A stretch of DNA of 64,000 nt from Litsea cubeba (taxonomy: Eukaryota > Streptophyta > Magnoliopsida > Laurales > Lauraceae): assembly GCA_012931725.1 (NCBI GenBank), contig CM022944.1, forward strand, positions 110,446,603 to 110,510,602. Direction: 5' to 3'. Numbering within the stretch: the first letter of the stretch is position 1; every line of letters begins with the position of its first letter. The position numbers and the translations under genes are program-made. Under the pieces are notes generated by a model. The model was given only the letters and a program-made list of their open reading frames with translations. It searched no databases and was not told the origin of the DNA. This document shows positions 31,340 through 43,497 of the stretch, in pieces.

Positions 31340-31425
31340 ACCCCATTGCCTTTGAGGAGGAGCCAGAAGAGGCGGTCGATGAACCGCATCGTGTAGTTGA
31401 GTGGCAAGCTGACGATGTCGTGTAG
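31340..31425 (+). other. Acidic open frame near the second LTR end (possible terminal exon)
   Basis: After CTCTGGTCCAG the plus strand reads PIAFEEEPEEAVDEP and on to TAG at 31423, 28 codons after two leading bases. Same position and phase as the other LTR frames. Coding status unproven. Confidence 0.3.
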
Positions 31426-31877
31426 ACATTTGGTCGAGCTTCGAGATACGATACTTTTGGGGATTTGTGACTAACACCTTTTGGGGAATATTATTTTGGT
31501 TGTACTGGTCTTTATTGGCCATTATTTTTTGGGCAATTTAACCAACTGATCTTTTGTATAAAATTTAACATTATATCTTTTGGGAATGCCAATAATCATT
31601 GCTCACTCTGACACTATGTTGTCTATATTTATGAAATCAGTCTTGTTTATGAAATGAAATGGTATGAATATGATTTGCTACACACTTCCGCAATCCCGAA
31701 TATGTACTTGATTGTATGTGAGATGACTGGTATAAAATCATCACCGCATGCAGAACCCTGTGGGAAATCACGTGCACGGATGAAATGTTCTTGTTAAACT
31801 CGTACGGATTAGCTAACCAAAGAGATGCACGTGATGCGGCATCATTAGCTCGCGATCCCGATCCGGGGGTCGAGACA

Positions 31878-32837
31878 ATGATTTTTGATGAAAGAGACTT
31901 TTGGATGAGGGATGGAGATGCTATACTTTAGGAGGTTCAAAACCTCAATAGGAAGGACGATGATTGGGGAGAAGATTTATTGATGCGTAGAAAAAGGGTT
32001 AGAGAGATTTTAGAACTAAGATGGAGATGGTCTATGATTAAAATGATGGGAATAATCGGAATTGGCATGTGACTAGATGAACTCTGTGGGGCAGATTTAT
32101 AGGGTGGTGATTAATTTATTGAATCTTGATTAGAGAGAGTATCACATGAGATGGATTTGAAAATTGATTGTTGAATTTTTATTTTGGAGAAAGAATCTCC
32201 ATGGGATGGAGACTTTAAATGAGAGAGATTTTTGGAGACAAGATTAAATCTATGTAATATCGAGGGCCCAAAGTTGAGGTGACATCGAAGCAGTGTATAT
32301 TTCTTTGTAAAGAAAGAACTCTCGTGCTTCTAAGGTGGCAACTCAGAGCACGCTGCATGCCTTTTCGATTGCTTTAATATATTAATATATATATATAATT
32401 GTGTTTCTACTAAAAGAGAGTACATCAAACAATACACAGATAAAACCAAAGGAAATATGCTAAACTAGAATCCTTACTAAAATAGGAAATACAATAATTA
32501 AAGATAAACCGCAGTACAAAAATAATATTTATATAATATCCTATCATATATAACATAATCGGCCCAACATTGGAACCCAACCCCTCTGGTGTGTGTACTG
32601 AGTCAACGATGACTTTAACAAAGAGGTCATATAAAGATGGTAAAAGAATCACGATGGCGTATCATTCCCACAATTCAATATATATAAATATCTGACTTTA
32701 GGACTTTTAAGGAGAAGGGCCACTTACCTCACTAGTAAGTGGCGGCAATTATCATGTGGCTGCCCAAGTTTTAAACATTGGGTTTGTCACCTTTTTCCAT
32801 TTGTATTGACCTTCCCGCTTGTGCGTACTCTTTCTTG
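31878..32837. other. AT-rich stretch without recognised features
   Basis: Purine-rich at first (GAGA words at 31890-32230), then AT-rich. No reading frame or transposon end that I can support. Confidence 0.5.
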
Positions 32838-32847
32838 GGTCACAGCC

Positions 32848-33284
32848 ATAGTTACTAATTTCGTTTAGTTTCGGCCGAAATTGCTAAAATTTCTCGTTTC
32901 GGTCAAGTGGCCGAAACGAAATTTAGGCAAAAACTTTTCGGTTTGAATTTCAGCCAATCTCGGCCAAAATTCGGGATTTCGGCCGAAATGTGACTTTTCG
33001 GCCGAAATGGAATTTTACATAATTTTTTTTTTACTTTTTTTTACACATATATTTTGTATTTCTTATATTTTCACAAATATATAATTCCAAAGAAGTTACT
33101 ATAATGGGTTAAATCTATATTTATTACTTTTTCCATTTTTTTTTACTTTTATATGTATATATATATTATGTTATATTTTACCGAAATGTAATTCCAATAA
33201 GTTTCGCCGAAATCCCGAATCGGCCGAAACTTTTAATTTTGAAAACCAGAGCAAAATGAGGTCCGAAACGATATTAACAACTAT
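32848..33284. mobile_element. 437-bp Mutator-type MITE
   Basis: Inverted ends ATAGTTACTAATTTCGTTT and, reversed, ATAGTTGTTAATATCGTTT, flanked by an exact 10-bp duplication GGTCACAGCC (32838-32847 and 33285-33294). A 9-11-bp duplication is typical of Mutator-like elements. The interior is full of TTTCGGCCGAAAT palindromes (32870-33010, again near 33215) and AT-rich sequence. No coding capacity. Confidence 0.88.
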
Positions 33285-33570
33285 GGTCACAGCCCCTTAG
33301 CTGGGTTCAAAAAAAAAAGTTCTTTTGAGGAGAAATGGAGCCGATAGACTTAACTAGCACCGCATCAGGCAATGTGAAGAGCTGCTCGCAGGGGTTTTCA
33401 TTTTTGTAATCAATGTAGCTTAGGCATGAAAGTCTGTTTGGGCCGTGCATATATCTTCGGGCCCAGTCGCGCATGGGTCATGCTATGTTGTGCATGTGCC
33501 ATGCTTTGCTATGCTAAGGCACCAGGGCTCAGCCTAGCACGGCCAAGGGAACAGACTTATATGGGCCATG

Positions 33571-33596
33571 CCCCCCCCCCCCCCCCCCCCCCCCCC
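33571..33596 (+). repeat. Run of 26 C
   Basis: Uninterrupted poly-C (poly-G on the other strand) near the 3' end of the hAT element, following ATGGGCCATG. It could form quadruplex or i-motif structures. Its length may be affected by sequencing error. Confidence 0.9.
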
Positions 33597-34022
33597 TAAC
33601 CTTTTTTTTTATTTTTAAAGTTTTTAAAAAATAATTGAAAATTAAAAAATCCACTTGAAACAAATAACACACTCATATGATACATTCATTGGAAAAAGAC
33701 ACCAAATAGATTATATTCCTTTGAAATTAAGTAACAAAATTTTAAAAAATACAACTTTGATCAATATGATTAAATTCAAACTTTATAAGAAATGAAAAAA
33801 TAACAAATCACAACTTTGAATGCTATGAAACATTCTAAATATATATTAAGTAAGAATTACAACTTTATGACAAATGAAAAAGAAGTACATTTTGAAAAAA
33901 AAAATGTTACAACATGAAAAACTATGATAATTTCACAAAAAGTAAAAGTTGATAAATTTCGAACACTATGATATATATAATGCCGAGAGCTCGTCTTCTA
34001 TCTCATATTTATCCATTAGGTA

Positions 34023-35927
34023 TCATGTTCTGTCCTCTGCTTGATACCAATCTCGCAGGCACATGCAAATCTCTATAGTTTCTTCTGACAACATCGTCCT
34101 CCTAGGGTCCATAAGGCGCCCATCACTTACACTAAATGTCTGCTCTAATGCAACTGTAGACCCTGAAATTGTTAATATATCACGGGCCATGGGGGAAAAC
34201 ATAGGAAACTTAGTTTCATATGTTTTACACCAGGCCAAAAGATCAAAATTATCTTCATCATTCGGGACGTGAATAAGATCTATCTGTATGTACATTGTTA
34301 ATTCATTAAGGTTGTGAGAGGATCCTCCAAAAGAAGAGGAGCTACTTCCTAGAATGCTTCTCATAATACCCCAAATGACCTTCTTTTTCCCTTTAAGTGT
34401 TTGGGGAGGGCCCATAGAGACAGAGGGTGTTTCGAACCTACCCATTTGCATAGCATATTCCAGAAAAAGTGTTTCTTAGGAAGTTTTAATTGTAGACATA
34501 TCATTTTCATTAATTTGATTCATATTATTATTTATTTCATTAACTAAAATTTCTACACCAACTAATTCCAACGTAGGATCTAATACAGCTGCTATACAAA
34601 TGTTAAAGGAGCAACTTTCCAATATTGCAAAAACTTTGATTCCATTTTTGCACACTTCACCTAAAAAAGTTGTAAATCTCTATATTCTTGAAATGCAATA
34701 CTTATTTCATAAAAATGGGTCAAAGCTTGAGTTGATGTGGGGTAATATACCCCAGAAAAAAATAAGGTTGCATCATGAAAAGCTTCCAAGAAATCTCTTA
34801 TTATATCAAGAAGTTGCGAATTGTCATAAGTTATAAAAATATTTTCATATGCTAAATATAGCCGACAAAATCGATTTAGTGCCATTTTATAAGTGCAGGC
34901 TCGTTTGAACATTTTATATCTCGTTGTATTTTTTTTCGTTTTGTCTTAGATTCAAATTTTCACATTTCCCCTTCCAGCATTGTTTTCTTGTGAGAGATGA
35001 GAAAATGTAACCTACAATGAATTTAACAGTTTCAAAAGTATTATTAATAACTTTTATGCCTTCTTTTACGATAAGATTTATGATGTGGCATGCACATCTA
35101 TTGTGAAAGATAACTCCATTTAAATTAAGTTGAAGCGCATATTTTACTAACTCTAATGTGACATTATTGGAGCTTGCATTATCTATAGTTATAGCAATTA
35201 CTTTAATTTTAATATTATTCTCTCTAATTTCTTCATGGATAGTGGACCTTATCCTAGTACCAGTGTGTGGGAACTCTTGTAAAGAAAACGTGATCATTCT
35301 CTTTTGCTTATATCCAACCACTATCAATATAATGTGATGTGATTGAAATGTACCCACATTTTATTTGGAGGTCCATAAATCTGAAGTTAATGCCACTTTT
35401 TCAAAATATTTTGAAAAGTGGCTTCTAAATTCTCTCTTTCAAAAAAAATAATTTATTGCATCAATATTTATGGCAGTGACTCTTGAAATCTTCTGTCGTG
35501 AAGGGACAAAGGCTTGCCTAAAAATGCTTTAAAATGCTTGATCTTCTGCAAACACAAATGGTAATTGGCAAACTATTATAACTTTTATAAGTTGGTATCT
35601 AGCATTATTACAACCATAGTTAAAAACTCTTAAACCACCACTTGAAGCGGTTTGGGAAAGTTGGGTTTGGACAGTCGCACCCCCATCCCTTGCCCCCACA
35701 TCTCCTCTGACATGTTTGGGCATACACAATTTCATATGTATAAGAAGGTGCCCAATGCCACCTGATGATCTGCCGCCGTAAAGTTCTCTGTAATATATAC
35801 ATTGTGTCTTTTCTTCTACCGCTTCTCTATGATCAGGGAGCTTGACTTTATCAAAATGATTCCAGACTATAGAATTCACTCTTCTTTTTCTTTCTAGTTG
35901 AAGAACTTGGGCCTTCACTGCCAGCAA
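34023..35927 (-). pseudogene. hAT transposase (RICESLEEPER-like), fragmented
   Basis: In life this enzyme cuts and pastes hAT elements in the nucleus. N-terminal BED zinc finger at 35875-35700: VWNHFDKVK is kept, but the first Cys pair reads CIYY, so a zinc ligand is lost; HLLIHMKLC remains. The middle piece has AITIDNASSNN and CACHIINLIV, which carry the DDE-region and CxxH motifs. A third piece reads VYYPTSTQALTHFYEI. The C-terminal hATC domain reads FPMFSPMARDILTI and RRTMLSEETIEICMCLRDW. Several frame changes separate the pieces, so this is a dead copy. Confidence 0.85.
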
Positions 35928-36404
35928 ATTGAGGATGACTTTCTACTTTTATCCCCTGATCCTGAGGAAGAATTCTGGAATCTTCCTCATTTAGAGAGTC
36001 AACGTTGAAAGGTTGTGATGTCCAGCCATTTTTCTAAAAAACTAATTTTTAAAAAAAAAAGCTAAATAGATAATTATATATAATGTGTTTGTTGTGATAA
36101 TTTATATAAGAAAGGGGAGAAGATGAGGCTTAATATAAAATATTCTTATTTATATTATTACTAAATAAAATTTAAAATAACAAATAATAAATACCTCTAT
36201 GAGAGTAGGAGGGCTAATGGAGAAGTTCTACTGAGAGAGTGAGAGAGGGCTCATTCAGTAGTGACTAGTGAGAGAGAGAACTTCTTAGGCTTACAATGTT
36301 GAAAATTATGTCTTAAAGAGCTTAGAGGGGGTGTGAGATCTTAGAGAGTAGATGAGTGTTGAGAAATGAGAGGAGAGGAGGTATTCATAGACCATCTAAG
36401 GGTG

Positions 36405-36605
36405 TGTTTGTGCGCATCCACGGAAGAGGAAACAACGCTTTCCTTTTCCGCGGAAGACAAATATGAGGTATGCAAGTAGGAAACCGCAATCTACTCATTG
36501 CGCAGAAAACCAGCACAAAAAGTCAGAAACCGCGTCCTTTCCGTGGCTGCACCAAACGAGATTTTCGGTGCCTGGTCAGCACCTGCTTTGCACAAACAAA
36601 ACCTA
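36405..36605. mobile_element. Small inverted-end element (MITE candidate) within the hAT region
   Basis: Left end GGTGTGTTTGTGCGCATCC; right end, reversed, GGTTTTGTTTGTGCAAAGC. Inside, CCACGGAAGAGGAAAC near the left is mirrored by CCGTGGCTGC near the right. Target duplication not clear. Confidence 0.4.
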
Positions 36606-37139
36606 CGTGTTGAAATGACACAAATTACCCCTCATTTGGCCATTTTTGGCGGTTAGAGGGGTATATAATAGTAAAAAATGGCAAATGACACTAAAGCAAC
36701 CCCATTTGATCGTTTATAGCTTCTTTTTTTTTGTGTGTGTAGGGGGGTTTTCAAAAATCTGACCGTTGGGCATGGCCCAGGAACCCATGTCCCAACACGG
36801 CCTAGATGGGGTGTCGTGCCGGCATGTTGACTTAGTCAACGGCCCAGGCACGGTTTTTATTTTTGCCGGGCCTGGGTGGCCTGCCTAGATTTTCATGCTT
36901 AATGTTCGCTACTCGTGAGGAGGTTTTTGATGGGGTATATATTCATTTGTAGGGCCTTGTTTTTTTTTTATGGTTAGATAAACTCTCAAGAAACAATATA
37001 ATAAACTGGAACTAGAATCAATGCAAAAAAAAAAAAAAAGGGGATATTGAGTTGTTTTTTAGTATAATCATTATAGCCTAAGATTAGAAATGATGGCTAC
37101 CAAAATCTTAGTAACAAGCAAAATAATATTCCCAAAAAT

Positions 37140-38610
37140 AATATTAATAAGACCTTCATTGTTCCTGTCCTAAGAAAGAGAATCCCCAAATGTGAATGAG
37201 CTAAGACCAGTCAACCTATGCAATGTTAGTCATCGCTAATGGGCTCAAAATAATAATTGATAAACCGGTGGGTCCATACCAAAGTGCCTTCGTTGAAGGC
37301 AGGCACAATTTGCATAGTTATCGTTGCCCCTGAGATACTCTATTTTTTTAGGAAAAAGAAAACGACACTTCATTTTTTTAGAAAAAAAGAAAAATAATAG
37401 ACTTTTATGATTAGAACTAGATATCGCCAGGGCTTATGATAGAATAGAGTGGAATTTCATTATCAACGTTTTAGAGGCGTTTGGATGTCACAAGAAATTT
37501 ATTGAGATAATTATGGGATGCATCTCTACAATTTATTTTGAGATCCTCTTGAATGGATCCCCTTTTAGAAAATATTAACCCTCTAGAGGCCTTCTACAAA
37601 GAGATAGATTGTTTATTATCGGGCTTGAAGTGTAATGAAGAATCTAAAGCTGAAAAAGATATTATCATCCAAGGAGTTAGGATTGCGATAAAAGCTCTAA
37701 GTCTCACTCATGACAACAACTTTTTTTTTTTTCTAACGCCCTTTTTAATGAAATCAGAGCGAACACTCTTGAGGATTATTGTGATCGTTATGGGCAATTG
37801 ATAAATTTGAACAAGTCGTCCATTGCTTTTAGCAAAGGAGTATATGAAAAGAAATGAAAAGCTATTGTGACTATTCTTAGGTCAGATACAAAAATCAAAA
37901 GCTACGCTTGGGCTAGTTGGTTTGATTCGCATCTTGGACTCCAAACTCATAATTTTCCTTCTCTAGATGTAACTGACTGGTGGAAGGCATGGTGTGAGCA
38001 AGGCCATCTAAGTTCCCGTCTTGGAGATGATCACTCTTAAGATATAAGTTTTATCCTTATGGTGGGCCATTTGGAAAACTAAAAATAACTTTCTTTTTAG
38101 AAATCAACCGTTGGACCCTCCCAAGGTTATAGATATGGTCAAAAGAATGCTTGAAGTCCTACCATATTTTCAAAGGATAGGACCGAAAAGAAAAAAGGAA
38201 AAATAAGCGAGTACCCTAGAGTGATCTCCAATTATTAGGGTCTGATGATTTTTTTTTTTCTGATGCAACTTTTAAAGGTAATAGGAGAAAAGTGACTTTT
38301 GGTTATGTTATAATTTTAAATGGTGGTATTGTAGATGCAAGTACTTGCCAAGGAACTAAATCTACCTCTTTAAAAGATGCTGAAACGAGGGAGATCCTAG
38401 TCGAGTTGAAAAAGGCTTCGACAGAGTGCATGTGGTGTCGAATGCTAAAGAAGTAATTCAGGCATTGAAGGAAGATGATGATTGGTTTATTAGGTCTATT
38501 ATTTCAGACATTAAAGGATTAATCCCCTTATTTAGTTTTGTGGGTTTTTCTTTTAACCCTAGAGCTTCAAGGGTCAAGCTCGTAAACTTGTCAAACTAGG
38601 AGGTGCCACA
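37140..38610 (+). pseudogene. LINE retrotransposon fragment (RT, RVT zinc-binding region, RNase H)
   Basis: Pieces in order on the plus strand, in shifting frames: LRPVNLCNV at about 37206, ARAYDRIEWNFII at about 37428, ILLNGSPF at about 37540, then GQLINLNKSSIAFSKG at about 37794, WWKAWCEQGHLSSRLG at about 37980, LWWAIWKTKN at about 38057, and an RNase H segment at about 38280-38590 (KVTFGYVIILNGG, later STSLKDAETR). This is the domain order of plant L1-type LINEs carrying RNase H. Many stops and deletions, including loss of the catalytic RT box. Confidence 0.82.
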
Positions 38611-38844
38611 TGAATAAAAAACAGGGGACTTAAAAAACTAGGGGAGCCATGGCCCCTGTCAGCCCGCCTCTAGTTCCGATCTTGTATGGAATGATAGAAT
38701 GACAATCCTACCTATTACAAATCCTAAATAAGATGATTTCCTTTCCTCTCCATTATATAGGTACATGTGGCCATCAACTTTGGTGAAATAAGCATATAGA
38801 AAACCAACCTTTTTTTACAGTGGAATGATAGAATAACAATTCCC

Positions 38845-39025
38845 GAGAGGTACCTCAGTTGGCCTAGGACCATGATTTGCTCTTAGAGGTCGAATGTTCG
38901 GAACTGCGCTGCCACACTAGAGTCACAGGAGATTTACTCGGCTCCCCCTGAGCCCATAGGGATTAGTCCGACCTAAATGGCCGGCAAACCCTCCCTTATA
39001 AAAAAAAAAAGAAAAAGAAAAAGAA
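38845..39025 (+). mobile_element. SINE candidate
   Basis: About 180 bp starting GAGGTACCTCAGTTGGCC (A-box-like), then GAGGTCGAATGTTCGGAAC (B-box-like) ~35 bp later, a unique body, and a tail of A-rich sequence (AAAAAAAAAAGAAAAAG). The layout fits tRNA-derived plant SINEs. No target duplication was found. Confidence 0.55.
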
Positions 39026-39640
39026 ACCACCTTCCTATTCTATTCTGGTATTTTATCTACATCTAAAATATCATGTGGTGAGCTTCACTTAAAGTCATTA
39101 GTCATTAGTCATTATCATCATTTGTCCTTTGCTATTTGTAGGTAGAGAATTTCCTCCAAAATGGAAGTAGACCTAATTTAGTTTGGCTTGTCATCTTCAC
39201 ACTAACCTTCAATGTATTATTTGAGCAGGATAATCATGTCGGCACATAAAAAAAACAAGGCAAATTTAGGCCCTACCAAAATATCTACCTTTTTAGAGAA
39301 AAAGAACATTAAATAAGGGATCATCCAAGACAAGGCATCTTCAAGGTAGTATATGCTGCATGGAGAATGGATTAATGCTGAAAAGGGATCATAAAGCATT
39401 CAACCATCAAATAAGGGATAATTTTTTGGGGCATTCTGCAAGAGGTCCCTCAACATTTCAGTTTATAGCGTCAGATCCACAATCTTTTTTCTTAGTGTGA
39501 TAGGTCCTTTTTTCCAAATTTGAAGACCTAAAATGTCTAATTTACCCTTTCTTTAAATCATATCCCATTATTAGTGGAATATGCCATTAATAATGGTCAA
39601 TTACCATTTAATTGACCACGATTAATGAAATCCCAATAAT
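39026..39640. other. AT-rich stretch without recognised features
   Basis: Has a triplicated AGTCATT near 39096-39115 and otherwise plain AT-rich sequence. No gene. Confidence 0.5.
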
Positions 39641-39649
39641 GAGATTTTC

Positions 39650-40190
39650 AAATAAATCCTAAAAAAATACAATTAAATTTAAAAAAATGTAAATAAATTA
39701 CAAGAAATGCAATAATTTCAAAAAACGCAATAAATTCCAAAAGAATGCAGAGAGATTTAAAAAGACGAAAATAAATTTTAAAAGATCCAAATAAAACTCA
39801 TGGAAAATAAATTCCACAAAACACAAATACTTTTGCCAAAACTAAGATAAACCAACTTTCCAAATTTCAGAAAAAATTACCAAAAAAATCAAGTATTTTT
39901 GCTAAAACTCAGTTAAATTTATTTCAAAAAACGCAAATAAACTTGAAAAGATACAGATAAATTTCAAAAGACACATATATATTTCAAAAACCCGCAAATA
40001 AATTTACAAAAAATGTCAGATAGACTTTTCAAAAACTCAGTTAGATTTATCAAAAACTCAGATAAATTTGCCAAAAACTTAAATAAATTTATCAAAAACT
40101 CAGATAATTTTTTCAAAAACTCAGATAAACTTGTTAAAAACTCAGATAAATTTACCAAAAACTTCTATAAATTTTCCAAAAACTCAATGA
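39650..40190 (+). repeat. Degenerate ~24-27-bp tandem repeat
   Basis: Units such as AAAAACTCAGATAAATTTRYC repeated through 39650-40190, clearest from 40028 to 40185. Read on the plus strand it encodes a KNSDKF-type repeat for part of its length, but the frame only follows the repeat unit and is not gene-like. Confidence 0.8.
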
Positions 40191-40660
40191 ATAGTTGTCT
40201 GTTTCCCTGCGTTTTGTTCTATTTAGAATTTCAAACTGGTGAGATTAGCCACGAATTCGAGCGTGGCGTTTGGCTATGGGCAGCGCAGGTACGGGTGATC
40301 CTCCGTTCTTCTCCTCCGGCAACAGTAATCTTATTCACACACAGAGCCCACCTTTTTCTTGTTGCAACGGTTGTCTCCGGTTCACAACAAGCAAGAAAAA
40401 ACTCAGATAAATTTGTCAAAAACTCAGATAAATTTGTCAAAAACTCAGTGAATAGTTGTCTACTTCCCAGCATCATGTTCTGTTCAGAACTTCAAACTGG
40501 TGAGATTAGCCGCGAATTCGAGCGTGGCGCTTGGCTATGGGCAGCGAGGTACGGGTGATCCTCCGGTCTTCTCCTCCGGCAACAGTAACATTATTCACAC
40601 ACGGAGCCCACCTTTTTCTTGCTACAACAGTTGTCTCCAATTCACAGGAAGCAAGAAAAA
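40190..40660 (+). repeat. Two direct copies of a ~210-bp segment
   Basis: Copy 1 (about 40190-40404) and copy 2 (about 40448-40658) share TGAATAGTTGTCTGTTTCCC-like text, TTCAAACTGGTGAGATTAGC, ACGAATTCGAGCGTGGCG, CTCCTCCGGCAACAGTAA and CCCACCTTTTTCTTG. Two 24-bp units of the preceding tandem repeat lie between them, so the larger period (~255 bp) embeds the small one. Confidence 0.9.
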
Positions 40661-43497
40661 ACGAAACCCGATCCTCTGTGTCGGGATTTCTTCCTAGGCA
40701 ATGACACAGACAAGAGATCTTGTCTATGTTCCCTTGATTAGTGCGGCCCACCTATGCAAATCCAAAAGACCGAATCTGCCTCTGCCCCTACTTCGTTTCG
40801 AAAACAAGTAGCACTCCTTGAATGACTTTCAACACATTGAACCTACTAGAATGACTTTCAACAAAGATATGGAACGAGAGAGAGGTGGAGGAAGACCAAG
40901 TAGCACTCCTTTAATGGCACTAAAGACAAAAACAAGTTGTCTTTTGTACCCACATAAGTCAAAACGAGAAACGATCTCCTTCTGCAACTACAGATGGCAC
41001 AGAGGCATGCGAGGATCGATGATCTTCTTCTTTCAAAGGGGGTTCTCCGGAATAAAGAATGAGAGAGAACGTTGCCATATGAAAGAGGGAGAATCGAAAA
41101 TTTGAAATTTTAAAATTTAAAATTTTATGCCTAAACAGTTGAAAGGGTAAATCAGTCATGTAAATATGTGATGTGGTGTATCTAGTGACGCCTCGCAGAA
41201 ATATGTCCAGTTGTATGGACTATAGGCCTTAGTGGAAAGTTATTGGACTCGAGGCCTTACAAGACCAACTAAGGGACTTTCGGCTAATTTACATTAATTA
41301 TTAATCCATATCAAACGAGTTTGATCACAATTAGATTGAAATAGAGAAATAAAATGCATGCACCTGAGCCAACATAGTTGGAACAAGGCTTTAATGATGA
41401 TGAATATGCCACTAATCAAATGATAAGTAGCATGCTTATGGCCTATTTAGAGTCTTGGAATGGAACTTGGTTAGTTGATCTCGGATTCATGGATAAGGGT
41501 TTAATGATGATGGTGACGACCTTGATGAACTCAAACATTACAAATGAGAACTTGATAAAATGTATTGTTTCCATGGATGCTAAACAACATGATCCTCGCG
41601 CTTGACTGGCGGACCCCCACCATGGATATACCATGCCTCAAACATCTCATTGGTTTTCTTCTTACTTTTTTTCCTTATTCTCTTCACATAAATGGGCCAA
41701 TGTCTCTAACTTCAATCAATATCTTGTCATTTGAAAATTGAGATTCTTTAGTACATAATATTCTGTTCTGTTGGTGTTAGTTAATTCATGGGTTGGACAA
41801 AACTCTAGGTCCACTGAATTGTATTTTTCGATTTTTAGATATGAATTGTAGTCACGTCGCTGGGAAGATCTGAAAGTGAATAAAAGGAAGAAATCTGGAA
41901 GACTGACTAGGGTCAGCCACTCGAGCGGAGCGCATGGTGTCCCGAGAGCACACGCGCTTAAGCATGTGGTCATCTGCTCGAGCACATGGTCCGAGAAGAG
42001 TTCTGCGAGAATTAGAAACCTATTTCTAACTGTGCCCAAACTGTTCGTTTTAATCCTAATCATCTTAGGCAACCTTAAGCACATCCTAAAGGCTATTTAG
42101 AGGACTCAAGGACTATGATATGGAGATAAGTCTCTCATTATTCTGAGTTGGAAGATCAAGTTGAGAGAAATCTTTTCTAGAAGATCAATTAAGAAAGTTG
42201 TGATGAGGAGTGGTTCTAGAGAGCAAGTTCTTCTGCATTCCTTGTAGAAGATTTGAGGAGTCAAGCACAAGATTGAATCTGTTGCAATCAATTGTGTGAA
42301 GTCGTTGAAGCGTGAAGCGACACAAGATGTAACCACAGTTCTTAGGTAGGGAATATACGAGGAAGAATATATGGGTTCTTTTAATTATGAAATTTATAGT
42401 GCTTAATTGTTGATCCAATTCGAATCCGTTGTTTTTACACCCGATTAGGGTTTTCCATACTAAATCTTGTGTCCTTGTGGTATGTGCTTTTTTAGTTTAT
42501 TTTTCCCTGTGTAGTTTATTGTTTTTGCATACCGTTGAGCCGTTTTGTTAAGTTACCCAATCTAGAGATCTCATATATGAACTTTCAAATTGCTTATCCA
42601 TGGTGGGCCAATTGAGATGATTTTTGTCGATCAAAGAAAAAAGGCCTCCCCACCTACCTGAATGACGGCCTCATGGAATAGTAGTCATCGATTTTCAATG
42701 AACTGTTGTTGGGTCTTTCTAACACTAGTTAATCATACAACAGAGTACTAATTTCTCATCTACCTTTTTTCTTTTCATAACCTTACAGTTGTAGGTGCTT
42801 AAATGCATCCCATCTACCCCTTTCTGCTTATTGTAGGCTGAAAACTAAATGTCCTGCAGGAAATGAACGGATGAAAGCTTATTGTAGGGTGAAAACTAAA
42901 GGTCTTGCAGGAAATGAATCAAAATATCTTGCACTCACCTGACTTTCGTTTTGCTTTGGGGACCCTTTCAAAGTAGAATATAGTGCTTTTACCTTTAGGC
43001 GAAACAAGGTCTAAGTATGGCTGCACATGGAAGATTCTAACTACTCATCAAATGGTGCTCTGCAATCTGCACTGATTGAAATAATGCATGGTGGGGCCCA
43101 TTGGTCTGGACAGTTTGGATCATCACACCTGTGGTATGAGATACTGAGGAAGATGGAAATCCTTCCTAGAGGTAATCAAATATAGTCCACCATACCTACC
43201 AAACTAATGGTGATGATGACAGTAGTCAAAGAAGAGCTGCCTGATCAGAGACCTTCTCATCCTATTTTAATCCAAATGGGACATGAAAAAACTCACCAAA
43301 AATACGCTTAAAAACATTTTGAAAGTGAAAAACATAGATCAGTAATGAAAATCCATCAGGCCTCGTTTATGAGCCAATGGATGAATTACATGGCTCATAT
43401 CATTTACCTTAAATGGACACTCATCAAACTTCAAGAAACAATTAAACCTACCGAACTAAAAAGGACCCAAAAGAAAATCTAAAATCATTTTCATCCA
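40661..43497. other. Downstream region of the xylosidase gene; possible Copia LTR remnant at about 41870-42560
   Basis: At 42440-42480 the text GATTAGGGTTTTCCATACTAAATCTTGTGT, split here in description, resembles the 3' end of plant Copia LTRs, and the ~500 bp before it is LTR-like (repeated AGAAGATTTGAG and GTTGAAGCGTGAAG words). No copia protein is visible. Elsewhere: a 50-bp tandem duplication at 42830-42920 (AGCTTATTGTAGG, AAAACTAAA, TGCAGGAAATGAA) and a fragment near 43083-43130 of the GGGCCCATTGGTCTGG type. No gene. Confidence 0.35.

Larger units (their letters stand above)
26700..31877 (+). mobile_element. Second chromovirus, 5'-truncated inside RNase H, with its 3' LTR
   Basis: Coding homology begins abruptly at about 26700, in the region just before RNase H, and continues through integrase and chromodomain to 28681. 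A polypurine tract (28702-28714) and a 3.16-kb LTR follow. There is no 5' LTR, gag, protease or RT. The protein is close to that of the chromovirus at 6842-11549, but the LTR is of another family. Target duplication cannot be tested because the 5' end is missing. Confidence 0.9.
28715..31877 (+). repeat. 3' LTR of the second chromovirus (3163 bp)
   Basis: Starts TGTAAGACCCCGACCC after the polypurine tract and ends GGTCGAGACA. Contents in order: a second copy of its own first ~45 bp at 28855, TATA-like CTATATAAGG (29278-29287), a CT-rich leader, CAAGTAAGG (about 29535) and AAGGCAAGT (29745-29753), a hairpin (30114-30131), a CTCGAG-core array (30135-30285), a 96-bp MITE (31111-31206) and an acidic frame (31340-31425). 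The right end is chosen on the CA terminus and is slightly uncertain. Confidence 0.75.
33421..36901 (-). mobile_element. Decayed hAT transposon
   Basis: The ends read TAGGCATGAAAGTCT (33421) and, reversed, TAAGCATGAAAATCT (36901), a plausible terminal inverted repeat. The interior carries transposase pieces on the minus strand in the right order: BED finger (35927-35529), central region (35357-34661) and C-terminal dimerisation domain (34451-34023). No clean 8-bp duplication was found at the ends. A second small inverted-end element lies inside at about 36405-36605. Confidence 0.75.

Noticed and set aside
40013..40558. 181-codon open frame with a KNSDKF repeat
   Set aside because: It only follows a 24-bp tandem repeat and then runs into the 210-bp duplication; no domain, no gene-like composition.
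41378..41605. 75-codon open frame
   Set aside because: Repetitive Met-rich text (duplicated TTTAATGATGATG) in a decayed repeat region; no family.
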